A stretch of DNA of 27,628 bases. It comes from Planctomycetia bacterium. Lineage in GTDB: Bacteria > Planctomycetota > Planctomycetia > Pirellulales > UBA1268. The stretch's first letter is position 1. The number at the start of each line of letters is the position of its first letter. Below are positions 8,133-15,576 of this stretch, piece by piece. Position numbers and translations under genes: made by a program. Location: positions 1 to 27,628 of the forward strand of contig RFPF01000008.1 of NCBI GenBank assembly GCA_009926295.1, given 5' to 3'. The notes under the pieces were generated by a model that was not told the origin of the DNA, ran no database searches, and saw only the letters and a program-made list of their open reading frames with translations.

Positions 8133-9846
8133 GCCTGGCCGCCAGCCCCCGGCCGATGCGGTCGAGCGTGACACTGCGATCGTCGACGCCGATGTGGACC
8201 CGGATCAGGCTCATCCCCGACTCGTCGGCCAGGGCCTTCGCGAGCGCCGCGTCGAACTCCCCCTCGGTCCTCACCTCGTATCCGGTGCCGCCGCCGAGCA
8301 CCTGCGGCAGGAGTTCGTACCGCCACGGGTTGATGTCGTTGAAGCTGCCTTCGTGGATCACCCGCTCGGTCCCGTAGCCCTTGTTGTCGAGCACGATCAC
8401 CACGACCGGCAGCCCGCGCCGCACGATCGTGGAGAGTTCCATTCCGGTCATCTGGAAGGCGCCGTCGCCGACGAGCACCACCACTCGATGGTCGGGCTCG
8501 GCCATCGCGGCCCCGAGCGCGGCCGGCACGGCGAAGCCCATCGACGTGTAGTAGGCCGGTGAGAGGAACTTCGTCTGCCCGCGGATCACGAGCTCGCTCG
8601 ACGCGAACAGGGCGTCGCCGACGTCGGCCACGACGATCGTGCGGTCGTCGAGTGATTCGTCGAGCCGACGCACGAGCCGCGTGGTCGTGATCGGGGCGTC
8701 GGAGACGAGCGTGAACGTTCCCTGGGCCGCCGCGGGCCCCGGCGGCGGCACGCGCCGCGCCGCCTTCGGCCGCGCTTCCACGAGGGCCTGCAGGAAATCC
8801 TCGAGGAGCACGTGGTGGAAATGGTGGTGGCTGATCCTCAGCTCGTCGGTGGTGGCGTAGATGCTCTGCGCGGCGTCGAGCTTGGCCGTGAAGATGCCGA
8901 GATCGAGGTCGGTGAGCAGCGTGCCGAGGAGGATCACGCAGTCGCTCTCCTCCACGAAGCGGGTCACCTCCTCGCGGCCGAGGGCGCCCTCGTAGAGCCC
9001 CACGTAGAGCGGGTGCACCTCGCTGACCACGCTCTTGGCGAGGAGCGTCGCGGCGATCGCGATCCCCGACACCTCCGCCAGCCGCACGACCTCCTCCTGG
9101 AGCCCGAGCCGGTGGAGTTCGATGCCGGCGATGATCACGGGCCGCTCCGCCCGCTCGATCCGGGCCACGGCCTCCTTCACCGCCTCGGCCAGGGCGCTGG
9201 GGTCGCTGCGCGTCCTGGCCGGCGCATAGGGCCGGATCTGGTCGGGCACGACGCCCACCATGTCGCGGGGCAGTTCGATGTAGACCGGGCGCTTCTGCCG
9301 GTGGGCGGTGTCGAGGAGGAGATCGATGTCGCGGAACGCCGTGGCTGGATCGACGATCTCGCGGCTGGCTGCGCAGATGTGCTCGAACACGTCGAGCTGC
9401 GTGTGCCACTCCCGGACGCGATGATGGAGGAGCGGGTCGTTCACCCGCTCGCGGATCCCCGGCGCGCCGGAAATCAGCACGACGGGGCTCTTCTCGGCAT
9501 AGGCCCCGGCGATCGAGTTGGCGAGGCTCAAGCCCCCCACGCCGTAGGTCACGCACACGGCCCCCATGCCATGCACCCGCGCGTAGCCGTCGGCCGCGAA
9601 TCCCGCGCAGTCCTCGCGGGTGCAGTTCACGAGCTCGAGCGGGCTGTGCTCGAGCATGCTGTAGAACGAGAGCACGTAGTCGCCCGGCAGGCCGAACACG
9701 TGCCGGATGTGGTAGTCGGAGAGCCGCCGGATCAGGTACTGCCCGATCGACAGCGCCGTCACGCTCTGCTCGGTGTCCACGGGCGGCCGCCCGTCGTGAC
9801 CGATGCCGATCCCAGTGTCGAACACCGACCGCAGCTTGATGGGCAT
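8122..9846 (-). CDS. Thiamine-diphosphate-dependent 2-keto acid decarboxylase (IpdC/KdcA/PDC-like)
   Basis: This 574-residue protein has the three-domain thiamine-diphosphate (ThDP) enzyme layout. Residue E78 (NCTRED) is in the cofactor-activating Glu position. H141-H142 match the HH pair of pyruvate/indolepyruvate decarboxylases, and the ThDP/Mg motif runs from GDGAFQ (460-465) to N488. The segment NDINPWRYELL is typical of phenylpyruvate, indolepyruvate and branched-chain keto acid decarboxylases. The expected reaction is 2-keto acid to aldehyde plus CO2, in amino-acid catabolism by the Ehrlich-type route; the exact substrate is unclear. The N-terminus carries about 25 extra residues before the first helix. 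The HH pair favours a decarboxylase over acetolactate synthase. It converges with the plus-strand fusion gene. Confidence 0.87.
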   Translation of the reverse strand: MPIKLRSVFDTGIGIGHDGRPPVDTEQSVTALSIGQYLIRRLSDYHIRHVFGLPGDYVLSFYSMLEHSPLELVNCTREDCAGFAADGYARVHGMGAVCVTYGVGGLSLANSIAGAYAEKSPVVLISGAPGIRERVNDPLLHHRVREWHTQLDVFEHICAASREIVDPATAFRDIDLLLDTAHRQKRPVYIELPRDMVGVVPDQIRPYAPARTRSDPSALAEAVKEAVARIERAERPVIIAGIELHRLGLQEEVVRLAEVSGIAIAATLLAKSVVSEVHPLYVGLYEGALGREEVTRFVEESDCVILLGTLLTDLDLGIFTAKLDAAQSIYATTDELRISHHHFHHVLLEDFLQALVEARPKAARRVPPPGPAAAQGTFTLVSDAPITTTRLVRRLDESLDDRTIVVADVGDALFASSELVIRGQTKFLSPAYYTSMGFAVPAALGAAMAEPDHRVVVLVGDGAFQMTGMELSTIVRRGLPVVVIVLDNKGYGTERVIHEGSFNDINPWRYELLPQVLGGGTGYEVRTEGEFDAALAKALADESGMSLIRVHIGVDDRSVTLDRIGRGLAARLKR

Positions 9847-9904
9847 GACCCCTCCTCTTGCGCGGCAGAATTATACGCGAGTTGCGTCACGCCAACTCGA
9901 TGAG

Positions 9905-9978
9905 CCGGCGAGGGGGGCTGGGCAGTCACGAGCCGGCGCGGACCATTGAGCCTCGCGACAGGCTGAAGCCTGTCCTAC
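9905..9978. repeat. Intergenic repeat copy 2, ending in a perfect hairpin
   Basis: This stretch matches the copy near 22603-22665: CCGGCGA, then GGGGCTGGGC, then CGAGC, then GAAGCCTGTCCT in the same order, with a roughly 11-base length difference. The end contains the perfect inverted repeat GACAGGCT (9957-9964) and AGCCTGTC (9967-9974) around two bases. It lies in the 128-base gap between two minus-strand genes, directly after the stop of the small membrane protein, so it could also act as a transcript end. There is no T-run to support an intrinsic terminator. Confidence 0.5.
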
Positions 9979-10178
9979 GATGACCGGCGCAGCGTGCGCA
10001 GCATCGCCAGCCAGAAGCCGAGGAAGCCGAGCACGCAGGCCATCACCACGATGGGGCGGCGGATGTCGTGGTTGAGCGTCCAGGCTCCCGCGGCGAGGAT
10101 CGCGCCCCAGATGGCGATCGCGATCATCAACCTGCGGATGATCTTCTCCGCGCCGGGCGTCATGGCGGGCGTCGTCAT
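9975..10178 (-). CDS. Small two-helix membrane protein, function unknown
   Basis: The predicted 67-residue protein has two hydrophobic segments, about residues 15-35 and 42-62, separated by a short polar turn (NHDIRRP) and ending in RTLRRSS. The positive ends suggest that both termini face the cytoplasm. No family is recognised. I chose the ATG at 10178; a second ATG five codons later (10163) is also possible, and neither has a clear Shine-Dalgarno sequence. The upstream 330-base gap holds strong hairpins on the opposite side. The coding call rests on the clear membrane pattern. Confidence 0.6.
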   Translation of the reverse strand: MTTPAMTPGAEKIIRRLMIAIAIWGAILAAGAWTLNHDIRRPIVVMACVLGFLGFWLAMLRTLRRSS

Positions 10179-10215
10179 ACGAGCGTTATAGACGCCGCGT
10201 CGAGAAACAAAGGCC

Positions 10216-10384
10216 CCCGGAACGGTCCAGGTCCCAGGGGGGCGGAGAACCTGAACCGTTTCCGGGAGCGATTGGACGGTCACGAGTTGTCGAGTCGCCC
10301 CGAGGCTCCGGCGGCGCATCCGTGCGGCCGGCATGCCTCGGGGAGGGGCGTTCCATCTGCCCCGCGAGCCTTCAGGCGGTGGGG
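10216..10384 (+). ncRNA. Candidate structured RNA with three consecutive stem-loops
   Basis: Three hairpins follow each other in a gene-free stretch. The first pairs 10216-10232 with 10249-10266 (about 16 pairs, one bulge, one G-U or mismatch). The second pairs CCCCGAGGC (10298-10306) with GCCTCGGGG (10335-10343), then CCGGC/GCCGG, then CGCA/TGCG closed by a TCCG (UNCG-type) tetraloop, about 18 pairs in all. The third pairs CCCCGC (10360-10365) with the GTGGGG side (10379-10384) around GCC-TTCA-GGC. I could not match it to signal-recognition-particle (SRP) RNA, tmRNA, RNase P or 6S RNA. Strand is uncertain; plus is chosen because the UNCG loop is on that strand. It could equally be a leader or a bidirectional structured spacer. 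Confidence 0.4.
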
Positions 10385-10429
10385 ACATTAGGCGGCCGAT
10401 TTCACCGAATCAATGCCGGTTTCCCCGCG

Positions 10430-10450
10430 AAAAAAGCCGGTTGCCCGGCT
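10430..10450 (-). terminator. Intrinsic terminator-like hairpin on the minus strand
   Basis: Read on the minus strand, AGCCGG and CCGGCT form a 6-bp stem closed by a GCAA (GNRA) tetraloop and followed directly by six T residues. This is a textbook intrinsic terminator shape. No minus-strand gene ends nearby; clpS, the nearest upstream minus-strand gene, ends about 1 kb away. It may end an unannotated small transcript or block antisense reading of the thioredoxin-like gene from entering the structured region. Confidence 0.5.
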
Positions 10451-10508
10451 GCGCGGCTGCGAGACGCTATGCTCTTGCCCACCCCCGCCACCCGGACGCC
10501 ACGCTGCC

Positions 10509-11132
10509 ATGAACGACCCCGTCTCCCTCCCGTCCGCCGCCATCCCGGGCGCGGGCGTGCCACCCACGCCTGCCGCCTGGGAGGCGGCGTTCCACGCGGC
10601 CCACCCATACCAGGCGTTCCTCGACCGGCATGCCAACCCTGACCAGCGGAGTCGCTGGGATGCTTTTCACGGCCGGGTCGCTCTCACCGCTCCGCAGAAG
10701 TCGCTGCTGGCCGGGTTCGTGCGCCGCATGCCCGTGCTCGTGCTGGCGGGCGCCTGGTGCGGCGACTGCGTGAACCAGTGCCCGATCTTCGCCCACTTCC
10801 AGGCGGCGGGGCCCGCGCTCGACGTTCGTTTCCTCGACCGCGATGCCCGGCCCGACATTGCGGCGCATCTCAAGGTGTGCGGCGGGCAGCGGGTGCCGAC
10901 GGTGATGTTCCTGTCCGAGGACTTCACGCCCATCCTCTTTTACGGCGACAAGACACTGTCGGCCTACCGGGCTGCGGCCGCCGCCCAGATCGGCGAAAGC
11001 TGCTCGAGCGGCGCCGTACCACCCCCGGCCGACGCCATCGCGGCCGTCGTCTCCGACTGGCTCGATCAGTTCGAGCGGGCTCAGCTCATCCTCCGGCTCT
11101 CGGGCCGGCTCCGGCAGCTGCACGGCGACTGA
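10509..11132 (+). CDS. Thioredoxin-like protein with WCGDC active site
   Basis: This 207-residue protein has a thioredoxin fold from about residue 60. The active site AWCGDC places the redox Cys pair at C84 and C87, with an extra Cys at 91 (VNQCP), and the cis-Pro loop is QRVPTVMF. The CGDC version is seen in a thioredoxin-family group whose substrates are unclear, unlike the usual CGPC. The first 55 or so residues are an N-terminal extension (HPYQAFLDRH...) without a signal peptide, so the protein is probably cytoplasmic. The ATG at 10509 is the first in frame with the conserved part. The small anchored protein gene follows 27 bases downstream and is probably co-transcribed. Confidence 0.85.
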   Translation: MNDPVSLPSAAIPGAGVPPTPAAWEAAFHAAHPYQAFLDRHANPDQRSRWDAFHGRVALTAPQKSLLAGFVRRMPVLVLAGAWCGDCVNQCPIFAHFQAAGPALDVRFLDRDARPDIAAHLKVCGGQRVPTVMFLSEDFTPILFYGDKTLSAYRAAAAAQIGESCSSGAVPPPADAIAAVVSDWLDQFERAQLILRLSGRLRQLHGD

Positions 11133-11159
11133 CCGGCCACGCCCCCGGAGATCCCTGAG

Positions 11160-11492
11160 ATGACCAGCCGTGAACGCTGGACCGTGTATCCCTTGCTGTT
11201 CCTCGCGATCGGACTGGCCGTCCGGGCCGTCACCATCCCTGAGGAGCGTTTTGCCGCCGCCCAGGTTGGCGACCTCGAGACGGCCCGCCTCACCTGCCGG
11301 GAGATCGTGGTGCAGGCCGAGGACGGCACCGTGCTCATCCACATGGGCCGCGTGATCAACGCCGGCGGCGGGCGGATCGAGATCAAGGACGACAAGGGGA
11401 TCGATTCGATCGCGATCGGCACCCGGCCCGACGACCGCTCCGGCGCGGTCGAGTGCTATGACGCCGAGGGGCGTCCCGCCGCATGCCGCTGA
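11160..11492 (+). CDS. Small membrane-anchored protein with beta-rich repeats, unknown function
   Basis: The 110-residue protein has an N-terminal hydrophobic anchor or uncleaved signal (YPLLFLAIGLAVRAVTI, about 9-25). After it comes a short exported part rich in Gly, Asp and alternating hydrophobic residues (EDGTVLIHMG, GGGRIEIKDDKG), suggesting several short beta strands. Two Cys residues near the end (ECYDAEGRPAAC) and one at CREI could form disulfides. I do not recognise a family. GGAG lies 9 bases before the ATG at 11160, which supports the start. It follows the thioredoxin-like gene by 27 bases, and a link to that redox protein is possible because of the Cys residues. It converges with clpS after 21 bases. 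Confidence 0.7.
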   Translation: MTSRERWTVYPLLFLAIGLAVRAVTIPEERFAAAQVGDLETARLTCREIVVQAEDGTVLIHMGRVINAGGGRIEIKDDKGIDSIAIGTRPDDRSGAVECYDAEGRPAACR

Positions 11493-11513
11493 ACCGCGTC
11501 GGCCACGAAAGCG

Positions 11514-11885
11514 TCACGGCTCCGGTTCGATCGAGGCCGACATCGAGCCCTTCGAGCGGGCGATGAGGCGGTCCGGGCCGAAGGCGTGGATCTGGTCTCG
11601 CTTCAGCTCGGCGTGTTCCTTCGTCGTCGTGAGCACGACGACGCGACCCTTCGCATCGACCTCTCGCGCGAGCTTCAACCCGGCCTCGGGGGCGTGGCCG
11701 AAGAGTTGCTTGAGCATCGCGATCACGTATTGGAACGTGTGGTCGTCGTCGTTCCAGAGCACGACGTGATACCGAGGCTGCCGCCGCGGCCGGCGGCGGG
11801 TCTCGCGCAGCGGCTCGGCCGTCGCCGTCACGGCGACCGTGATCTCCTCCATTGTGGAGCCGGCGGCTGCGGCGACGTGGGACAT
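11514..11885 (-). CDS. ClpS-type Clp protease adaptor (variant)
   Basis: ClpS hands N-degron substrates to the ClpAP/ClpCP protease in the cytoplasm. The 123-residue protein has a flexible N-terminal tail and the core YHVVLWNDDDHTFQYVIAML, matching the NDD substrate-binding region of ClpS. The C-terminal half (TTTKEHAELKRDQIHAFG) matches the second half of the fold. Aligned by eye with E. coli ClpS, the pocket residue H66 is replaced by Asp (EVDAKG in place of AVHYQG), and the gatekeeper M40 by Phe. The ATG at 11885 has GGAG about 8 bases upstream. It is divergent from serS and not next to clpA or clpC. Confidence 0.85.
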   Translation of the reverse strand: MSHVAAAAGSTMEEITVAVTATAEPLRETRRRPRRQPRYHVVLWNDDDHTFQYVIAMLKQLFGHAPEAGLKLAREVDAKGRVVVLTTTKEHAELKRDQIHAFGPDRLIARSKGSMSASIEPEP

Positions 11886-11966
11886 GGCTGCTCCCCGAAT
11901 CCTCCGGGTCTCTCCGGAAAATACACGCCCCAAGTATATTCATCGCTCCTTCCGGAGTCGCTCCCC

Positions 11967-13241
11967 GTGCTCGACCGCCGCTTCGTCGCCGACAACGTCG
12001 ATCTCGTCGCCGCCAACTGCCGCAATCGCGGCTCGACGGCAGACGTCGCCCGGTTCGCCGAACTCGACAGGCTGCGGCGTCAGCTGCAGGCCGACGTGGA
12101 TCGGCTCAACCACGAGGCTGGGCAGGTGAGCAAATCGATCGCGAAGGCCGCCGACGCCGCCGAGCGCGAATCGCGCAAGGCGGAGGGCCGTCGCCTGCGC
12201 GAGGAGGTGGGGGCGATCGAAGGGCGGCTCGACCGGATCGCAGCCGAGTCGGACGAGATCCTGCGGCAGATCCCCAACCTCACGCACCCGGCCGCCCCGG
12301 TCGGCGGCGAGGATGCCGCCGTTGAATTGCGACGCGGCCGGACGCCACCGCCCACGTTCCCGTTTCCGCCGCTCGACCACGTGGCCCTCGGCGAGAGGCT
12401 GCGGCTGTTCGACTTCGAGGCGGGAGCCAGGGTCGCCGGCCATGGGTTCTACTTCCTCCTCAACGACGCGGTTCTGCTCGAGTTAGCGCTGCAGCGCTAC
12501 GCCCTCGACCTGCTCGTCCGCGAGGGATTCACGGCGATGACCACTCCCGACCTCGCCCGTGACACGATCCTCGAGGGTACGGGCTTCATGCCGCGGGGCA
12601 GCGAGACGCAGATCTACTCGATCAAGGACAGCGATCTCTCGCTGGTGGCGACCGCCGAGATCACGCTCGGCGGCGCGTTCCACGAGCGGATCTTCGAGGC
12701 CGGGGAACTGCCGCTCAGGCTCTGCGGCATCAGCCACTGCTTCCGCACGGAAGCCGGTGCCCACGGCAAGGCCACCCGCGGACTCTACCGCGTCCACCAG
12801 TTCACGAAGGTGGAGATGTTCGCGTTCACGCGGCCGGAGGAGAGCGAGGCGATGCATGAACACCTGCTCGACCTCGAGTGTCGGCTGTTCGACGGCCTCG
12901 AGATTCCGTACCGCGTCATCGACACGGCCTCGGGTGACCTTGGCGGCCCGGCCTACCGCAAGTTCGACCTCGAGGCCTGGATGCCGGGTCGCGGGGCCGG
13001 CGGCGAGTGGGGGGAGGTCACGAGCACGTCGAACTGCACCGACTTCCAGGCCAGACGACTGGCCGTGCGGTGGAAGAAACCCGGTGAAAAGGGCACCCAC
13101 TTCGTCCACACGCTCAACGGCACGGCGATCGCGATCAGCCGGGCGATCATCGCGATCCTCGAGAACCACCAGCAGGCCGACGGGTCGGTGAGGGTGCCAC
13201 CCGCGCTCGTGCCTTGGATGGGCAAAGAACGGATCGGCTGA
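11967..13241 (+). CDS. Seryl-tRNA synthetase
   Basis: This enzyme charges tRNA-Ser with serine in the cytoplasm. The 424-residue protein has the expected two parts: an N-terminal coiled-coil tRNA-binding arm (about 28-105, ending in QIPNL) and a class II catalytic domain. The TAEIT serine-binding motif is at 229-233, motif 2 is FRTEAGAHGKATRGLYRVHQF near 259-279, and motif 3 is NGTAIAISRAIIAILENHQ near the C-terminus. Length is normal. The start is a GTG at 11967, supported by GGAG 9 bases upstream and by the standard N-terminus (LDRRFVADN). The gap to divergent clpS is 81 bases and includes a TATATT at 11935-11940. It converges on the S1-domain gene with a 9-base gap. Confidence 0.97.
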   Translation: MLDRRFVADNVDLVAANCRNRGSTADVARFAELDRLRRQLQADVDRLNHEAGQVSKSIAKAADAAERESRKAEGRRLREEVGAIEGRLDRIAAESDEILRQIPNLTHPAAPVGGEDAAVELRRGRTPPPTFPFPPLDHVALGERLRLFDFEAGARVAGHGFYFLLNDAVLLELALQRYALDLLVREGFTAMTTPDLARDTILEGTGFMPRGSETQIYSIKDSDLSLVATAEITLGGAFHERIFEAGELPLRLCGISHCFRTEAGAHGKATRGLYRVHQFTKVEMFAFTRPEESEAMHEHLLDLECRLFDGLEIPYRVIDTASGDLGGPAYRKFDLEAWMPGRGAGGEWGEVTSTSNCTDFQARRLAVRWKKPGEKGTHFVHTLNGTAIAISRAIIAILENHQQADGSVRVPPALVPWMGKERIG

Positions 13242-13250
13242 GGGCCGCGG

Positions 13251-14810
13251 TCACCACTTGAGACCGAAGCGGGCCCCGTCCGAAGTGCCGCCGACACCGC
13301 CCTTCAGCGGGCCGCTGTGCTTCCGCACCGCCGGGGGCGACACGGCGGAGGGCGGCTCCGCCTCCTCGTCGGCGGGCGCGGTCGCTGACTGCGCCGCCAG
13401 CGCCTTGATCGAGAGCGAGAGCCGCTGCTCGCCGGGATCGCAGGCGAGCACGCGGCATTCCACCTGCGCCCCTTCCCGCACCACGTCGGACACGCTGCGG
13501 ACGTGGCGGTGGGCCAGTTCCGAAACGTGCACGAGCCCCTCGACGCCGGGCTCGAGCTTCACGAAAGCGCCGAATTGGGCGATTCGGCTCACCGTGCCGC
13601 GGACGGTGGCTCCCACGTGGTACTTTTCCGCGGCCCGCTTCCACGGGCTCTCGACCAGGTCGCGGGCCGAGAGGGAGATCTTGCCGGTCTGCCTGTCGAT
13701 CTTCTTGACGATCACGCGCACGCGCTGCCCCGGCTGGAGAACGTCGGCGGGATTCACCACACGTTCCCAGGAAAGCTGGCTGACGTGCACGAGCCCCTCG
13801 ACGCCGTTGCCGACATCCACGAAGGCGCCGAAGTCCCGCACGCTCCGCACGATGCCGTCGAGTGCGTCGCCGACCTCCAGCGTCTCGAGCATCTTCGCGC
13901 GGGCGTCGGACGCCTGCCGTTCGACCACGGCCCGCCGCGAGAGCACGAGCCGCCGCGCCGCGGGCACGATGTCCGTCACCAGGCTTTCGAGGGTCTGGCC
14001 GACCATTTCCTCCAGGTTCTCGACCCGCCACGGGCTCACGAGGCTCGCCGGCATGAATCCGCGCAGGCCAGCCACCTCACACTCGAGGCCGCCCTTGTTC
14101 GCCCCCGTCACCCGGGCCTCGACCACCATGCCCGCCTGGAGTTGGGACCAGTCCTCGATCGCCACGGCGCGGTTGGCCGGCGCCACGTCATAGAGGTCGT
14201 CGTCGGCATTCCGGCCGCCGATCGACACGTCGATCAACGCGCCGACCGTGGGCAGGTCGAGCCCTGCATCCACGAGCGGGGCGAGTTTCAGCGCGCCCTG
14301 GCGGTTGCCGCCGAGATCGATGAAGGCCGTGTCGCCGCCGACCGAGAGCACCGTGCCCTGCACCCGCGCTCCCGGTTCCAGCGGAGCGTCGATCTTCGCC
14401 CCCACGCCGGCGGCGAGCAACGCGTCGACTTCGACGCCCGCGATGGCGGCCTCGAAGTCCGCCTCGAGTTCGTCATCGAGACCGCCGCGGATGCTCGGCA
14501 CGGCCACCCGCTTCGTCGGCGGCAATCCGTCGGTGAACGACGGCTTGGAATCCCGCTCGCGCCGCCGTCCCCGCCCGCCGCGATCATTCCCGCCGCCCCT
14601 GGCCGGTGGTTGGATCTCGTCGGTGGTGGCCGCCTCGGCGGCCGCGGCTTCCCGCGCGGGCGCAGGCTCCGGAGGTGCGACGTACTCGTATTTCGGCGCG
14701 AGCGACGGCGGTTTGCTCCCCGGCCGCTGCGTGCCGATCGGTATCCTTCGGCCCGACCCGGAGGTCTGGTCGTCGGCTTCGGGAGAGAAGGAATCAGGCG
14801 TCGAACTCAT
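13251..14810 (-). CDS. S1-domain RNA-binding protein, ribosomal protein S1-like
   Basis: The 519-residue protein has a low-complexity N-terminal extension of about 100 residues with a GGGNDRGGRGRRRERD patch. Four S1 (OB-fold) repeats follow at about 146-215, 226-292, 312-383 and 399-469. The last two carry the clearest signatures (FGAFVDVGNGVEGLVHVSQLSW and FGAFVKLEPGVEGLVHVSEL). The C-terminus ends in GGTSDGARFGLKW. Four repeats instead of six is common outside proteobacteria, so it may be the S1 of this organism, which binds mRNA on the 30S subunit; a second S1-like RNA-binding factor is the alternative. The ATG at 14810 is only 17 bases past the tRNA-Leu 3' end and has only a weak ribosome site. 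Confidence 0.88.
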   Translation of the reverse strand: MSSTPDSFSPEADDQTSGSGRRIPIGTQRPGSKPPSLAPKYEYVAPPEPAPAREAAAAEAATTDEIQPPARGGGNDRGGRGRRRERDSKPSFTDGLPPTKRVAVPSIRGGLDDELEADFEAAIAGVEVDALLAAGVGAKIDAPLEPGARVQGTVLSVGGDTAFIDLGGNRQGALKLAPLVDAGLDLPTVGALIDVSIGGRNADDDLYDVAPANRAVAIEDWSQLQAGMVVEARVTGANKGGLECEVAGLRGFMPASLVSPWRVENLEEMVGQTLESLVTDIVPAARRLVLSRRAVVERQASDARAKMLETLEVGDALDGIVRSVRDFGAFVDVGNGVEGLVHVSQLSWERVVNPADVLQPGQRVRVIVKKIDRQTGKISLSARDLVESPWKRAAEKYHVGATVRGTVSRIAQFGAFVKLEPGVEGLVHVSELAHRHVRSVSDVVREGAQVECRVLACDPGEQRLSLSIKALAAQSATAPADEEAEPPSAVSPPAVRKHSGPLKGGVGGTSDGARFGLKW

Positions 14811-14827
14811 GCCGATCTCGGGGCGAA

Positions 14828-14911
14828 TGCGGGAAACAGGACTTGAACCTGCACGGTATTACTACCACCAGGCCCTCAACCTGGCGCGTCTGCCAATTCC
14901 GCCATTCCCGC
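14828..14911 (-). tRNA. tRNA-Leu (anticodon GAG)
   Basis: An 84-base class II tRNA is seen on the minus strand. The acceptor stem pairs GCGGGAA with TTCCCGC (14905-14911 with 14829-14835), with an A discriminator at 14828. The anticodon stem CCAGG/CCTGG holds the loop TTGAGGG, giving anticodon GAG at 14875-14877 for CUC/CUU leucine codons. The long variable arm has a GGTA/TACC stem, and the T loop is TTCAAGT. The CCA end is not encoded (TTCG follows). It lies between the DUF6580-like gene and the S1-domain gene, all on the minus strand. Confidence 0.95.
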
Positions 14912-14970
14912 GGCGTGGATCCTCGACCGTCGCGATCGACCAGTGCATTCTGCGGCACGCGGGCGGCCAG

Positions 14971-15576
14971 TCAAGCCACCGCGACGCCGCGGGAGGCCCG
15001 TACGGCCGCGAGGGCCGCCGACAGGGAGGCGAAGACGACGGCGGTCCACGCGAGATCGCCGGCGGGCATCCAGCGATAGAAGGGCAGGGCGGCGGCATAG
15101 CAGGAAACCAGGCCCGCCGCCGTACGGGGATAGTCTTCGGTGAGCCACCAGTGGGCGAGATTCGTGCTCAGGAAAAACACGAGCGAACTCGCCAGGGCCC
15201 CTCCGGCCAATTCGAGCCGTCGCGCCCCGGTCCAGCGTTCCAGCAACGAGAACCGACGGCCGAGCAGCACGGGCCACGCGCTGGCGACGAACACGACGAC
15301 GGCGAGCGCTCCACTGCCGTAGCCGGGCAAGAACACGTTGCCGAGGGCGAGCGAGACCAGCGGCACGCTCGCCGCGACGAGCGGATTGGGGAACACGGCG
15401 CCGGCGGCCAGGGCGATGCCCGCCATCGGTGTCACGTTCCATCCCGGCTGCCACAGGCGGCCGCACACGCCGATGGCGACCAGCGCGATCCACACCCCGC
15501 ACAGCATGCCACTTCCTGGGTCGGCCGGCCGGCGCGCCTCATGCTGCCGCGTGGAATCGATGGTGGCATGCTTCAT
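14971..15576 (-). CDS. DUF6580-like multi-pass membrane protein
   Basis: The 201-residue protein has about five to six hydrophobic segments after a short basic N-terminus. The motif WNVTPMAGIALAAGAVF and the NLAHWWLTEDYPRTAAGLVSCYAAALPFY segment match DUF6580 membrane proteins, which resemble the substrate-binding subunits of ECF transporters and the MreD-like fold. The role is unknown; vitamin or other small-molecule uptake is only a family-based guess. The ATG at 15576 has GGAGGG about 12 bases upstream; an internal ATG at the MLCGVW position is an alternative. The tRNA-Leu gene begins 59 bases downstream on the same strand. It is divergent from the beta-oxidation operon. Confidence 0.75.
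   Translation of the reverse strand: MKHATIDSTRQHEARRPADPGSGMLCGVWIALVAIGVCGRLWQPGWNVTPMAGIALAAGAVFPNPLVAASVPLVSLALGNVFLPGYGSGALAVVVFVASAWPVLLGRRFSLLERWTGARRLELAGGALASSLVFFLSTNLAHWWLTEDYPRTAAGLVSCYAAALPFYRWMPAGDLAWTAVVFASLSAALAAVRASRGVAVA

Noticed and set aside
10216..10384. SRP RNA, 6S RNA, RNase P or tmRNA in the gap
   Set aside because: The conserved GGAA/AGCAG region of SRP RNA, the RNase P core motifs and the tmRNA ends are absent. A faint 6S-like string near 10331-10372 does not give the required central bubble.
10441..10473. TTGCCC...TATGCT as a promoter for the thioredoxin-like gene
   Set aside because: The 21-base spacer is too long for a standard sigma-70 promoter, and the -35 overlaps the terminator hairpin.
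11935..11940. TATATT as the serS promoter -10 box
   Set aside because: No recognisable -35 box at the proper spacing, so it is mentioned only as a possibility within the serS entry.
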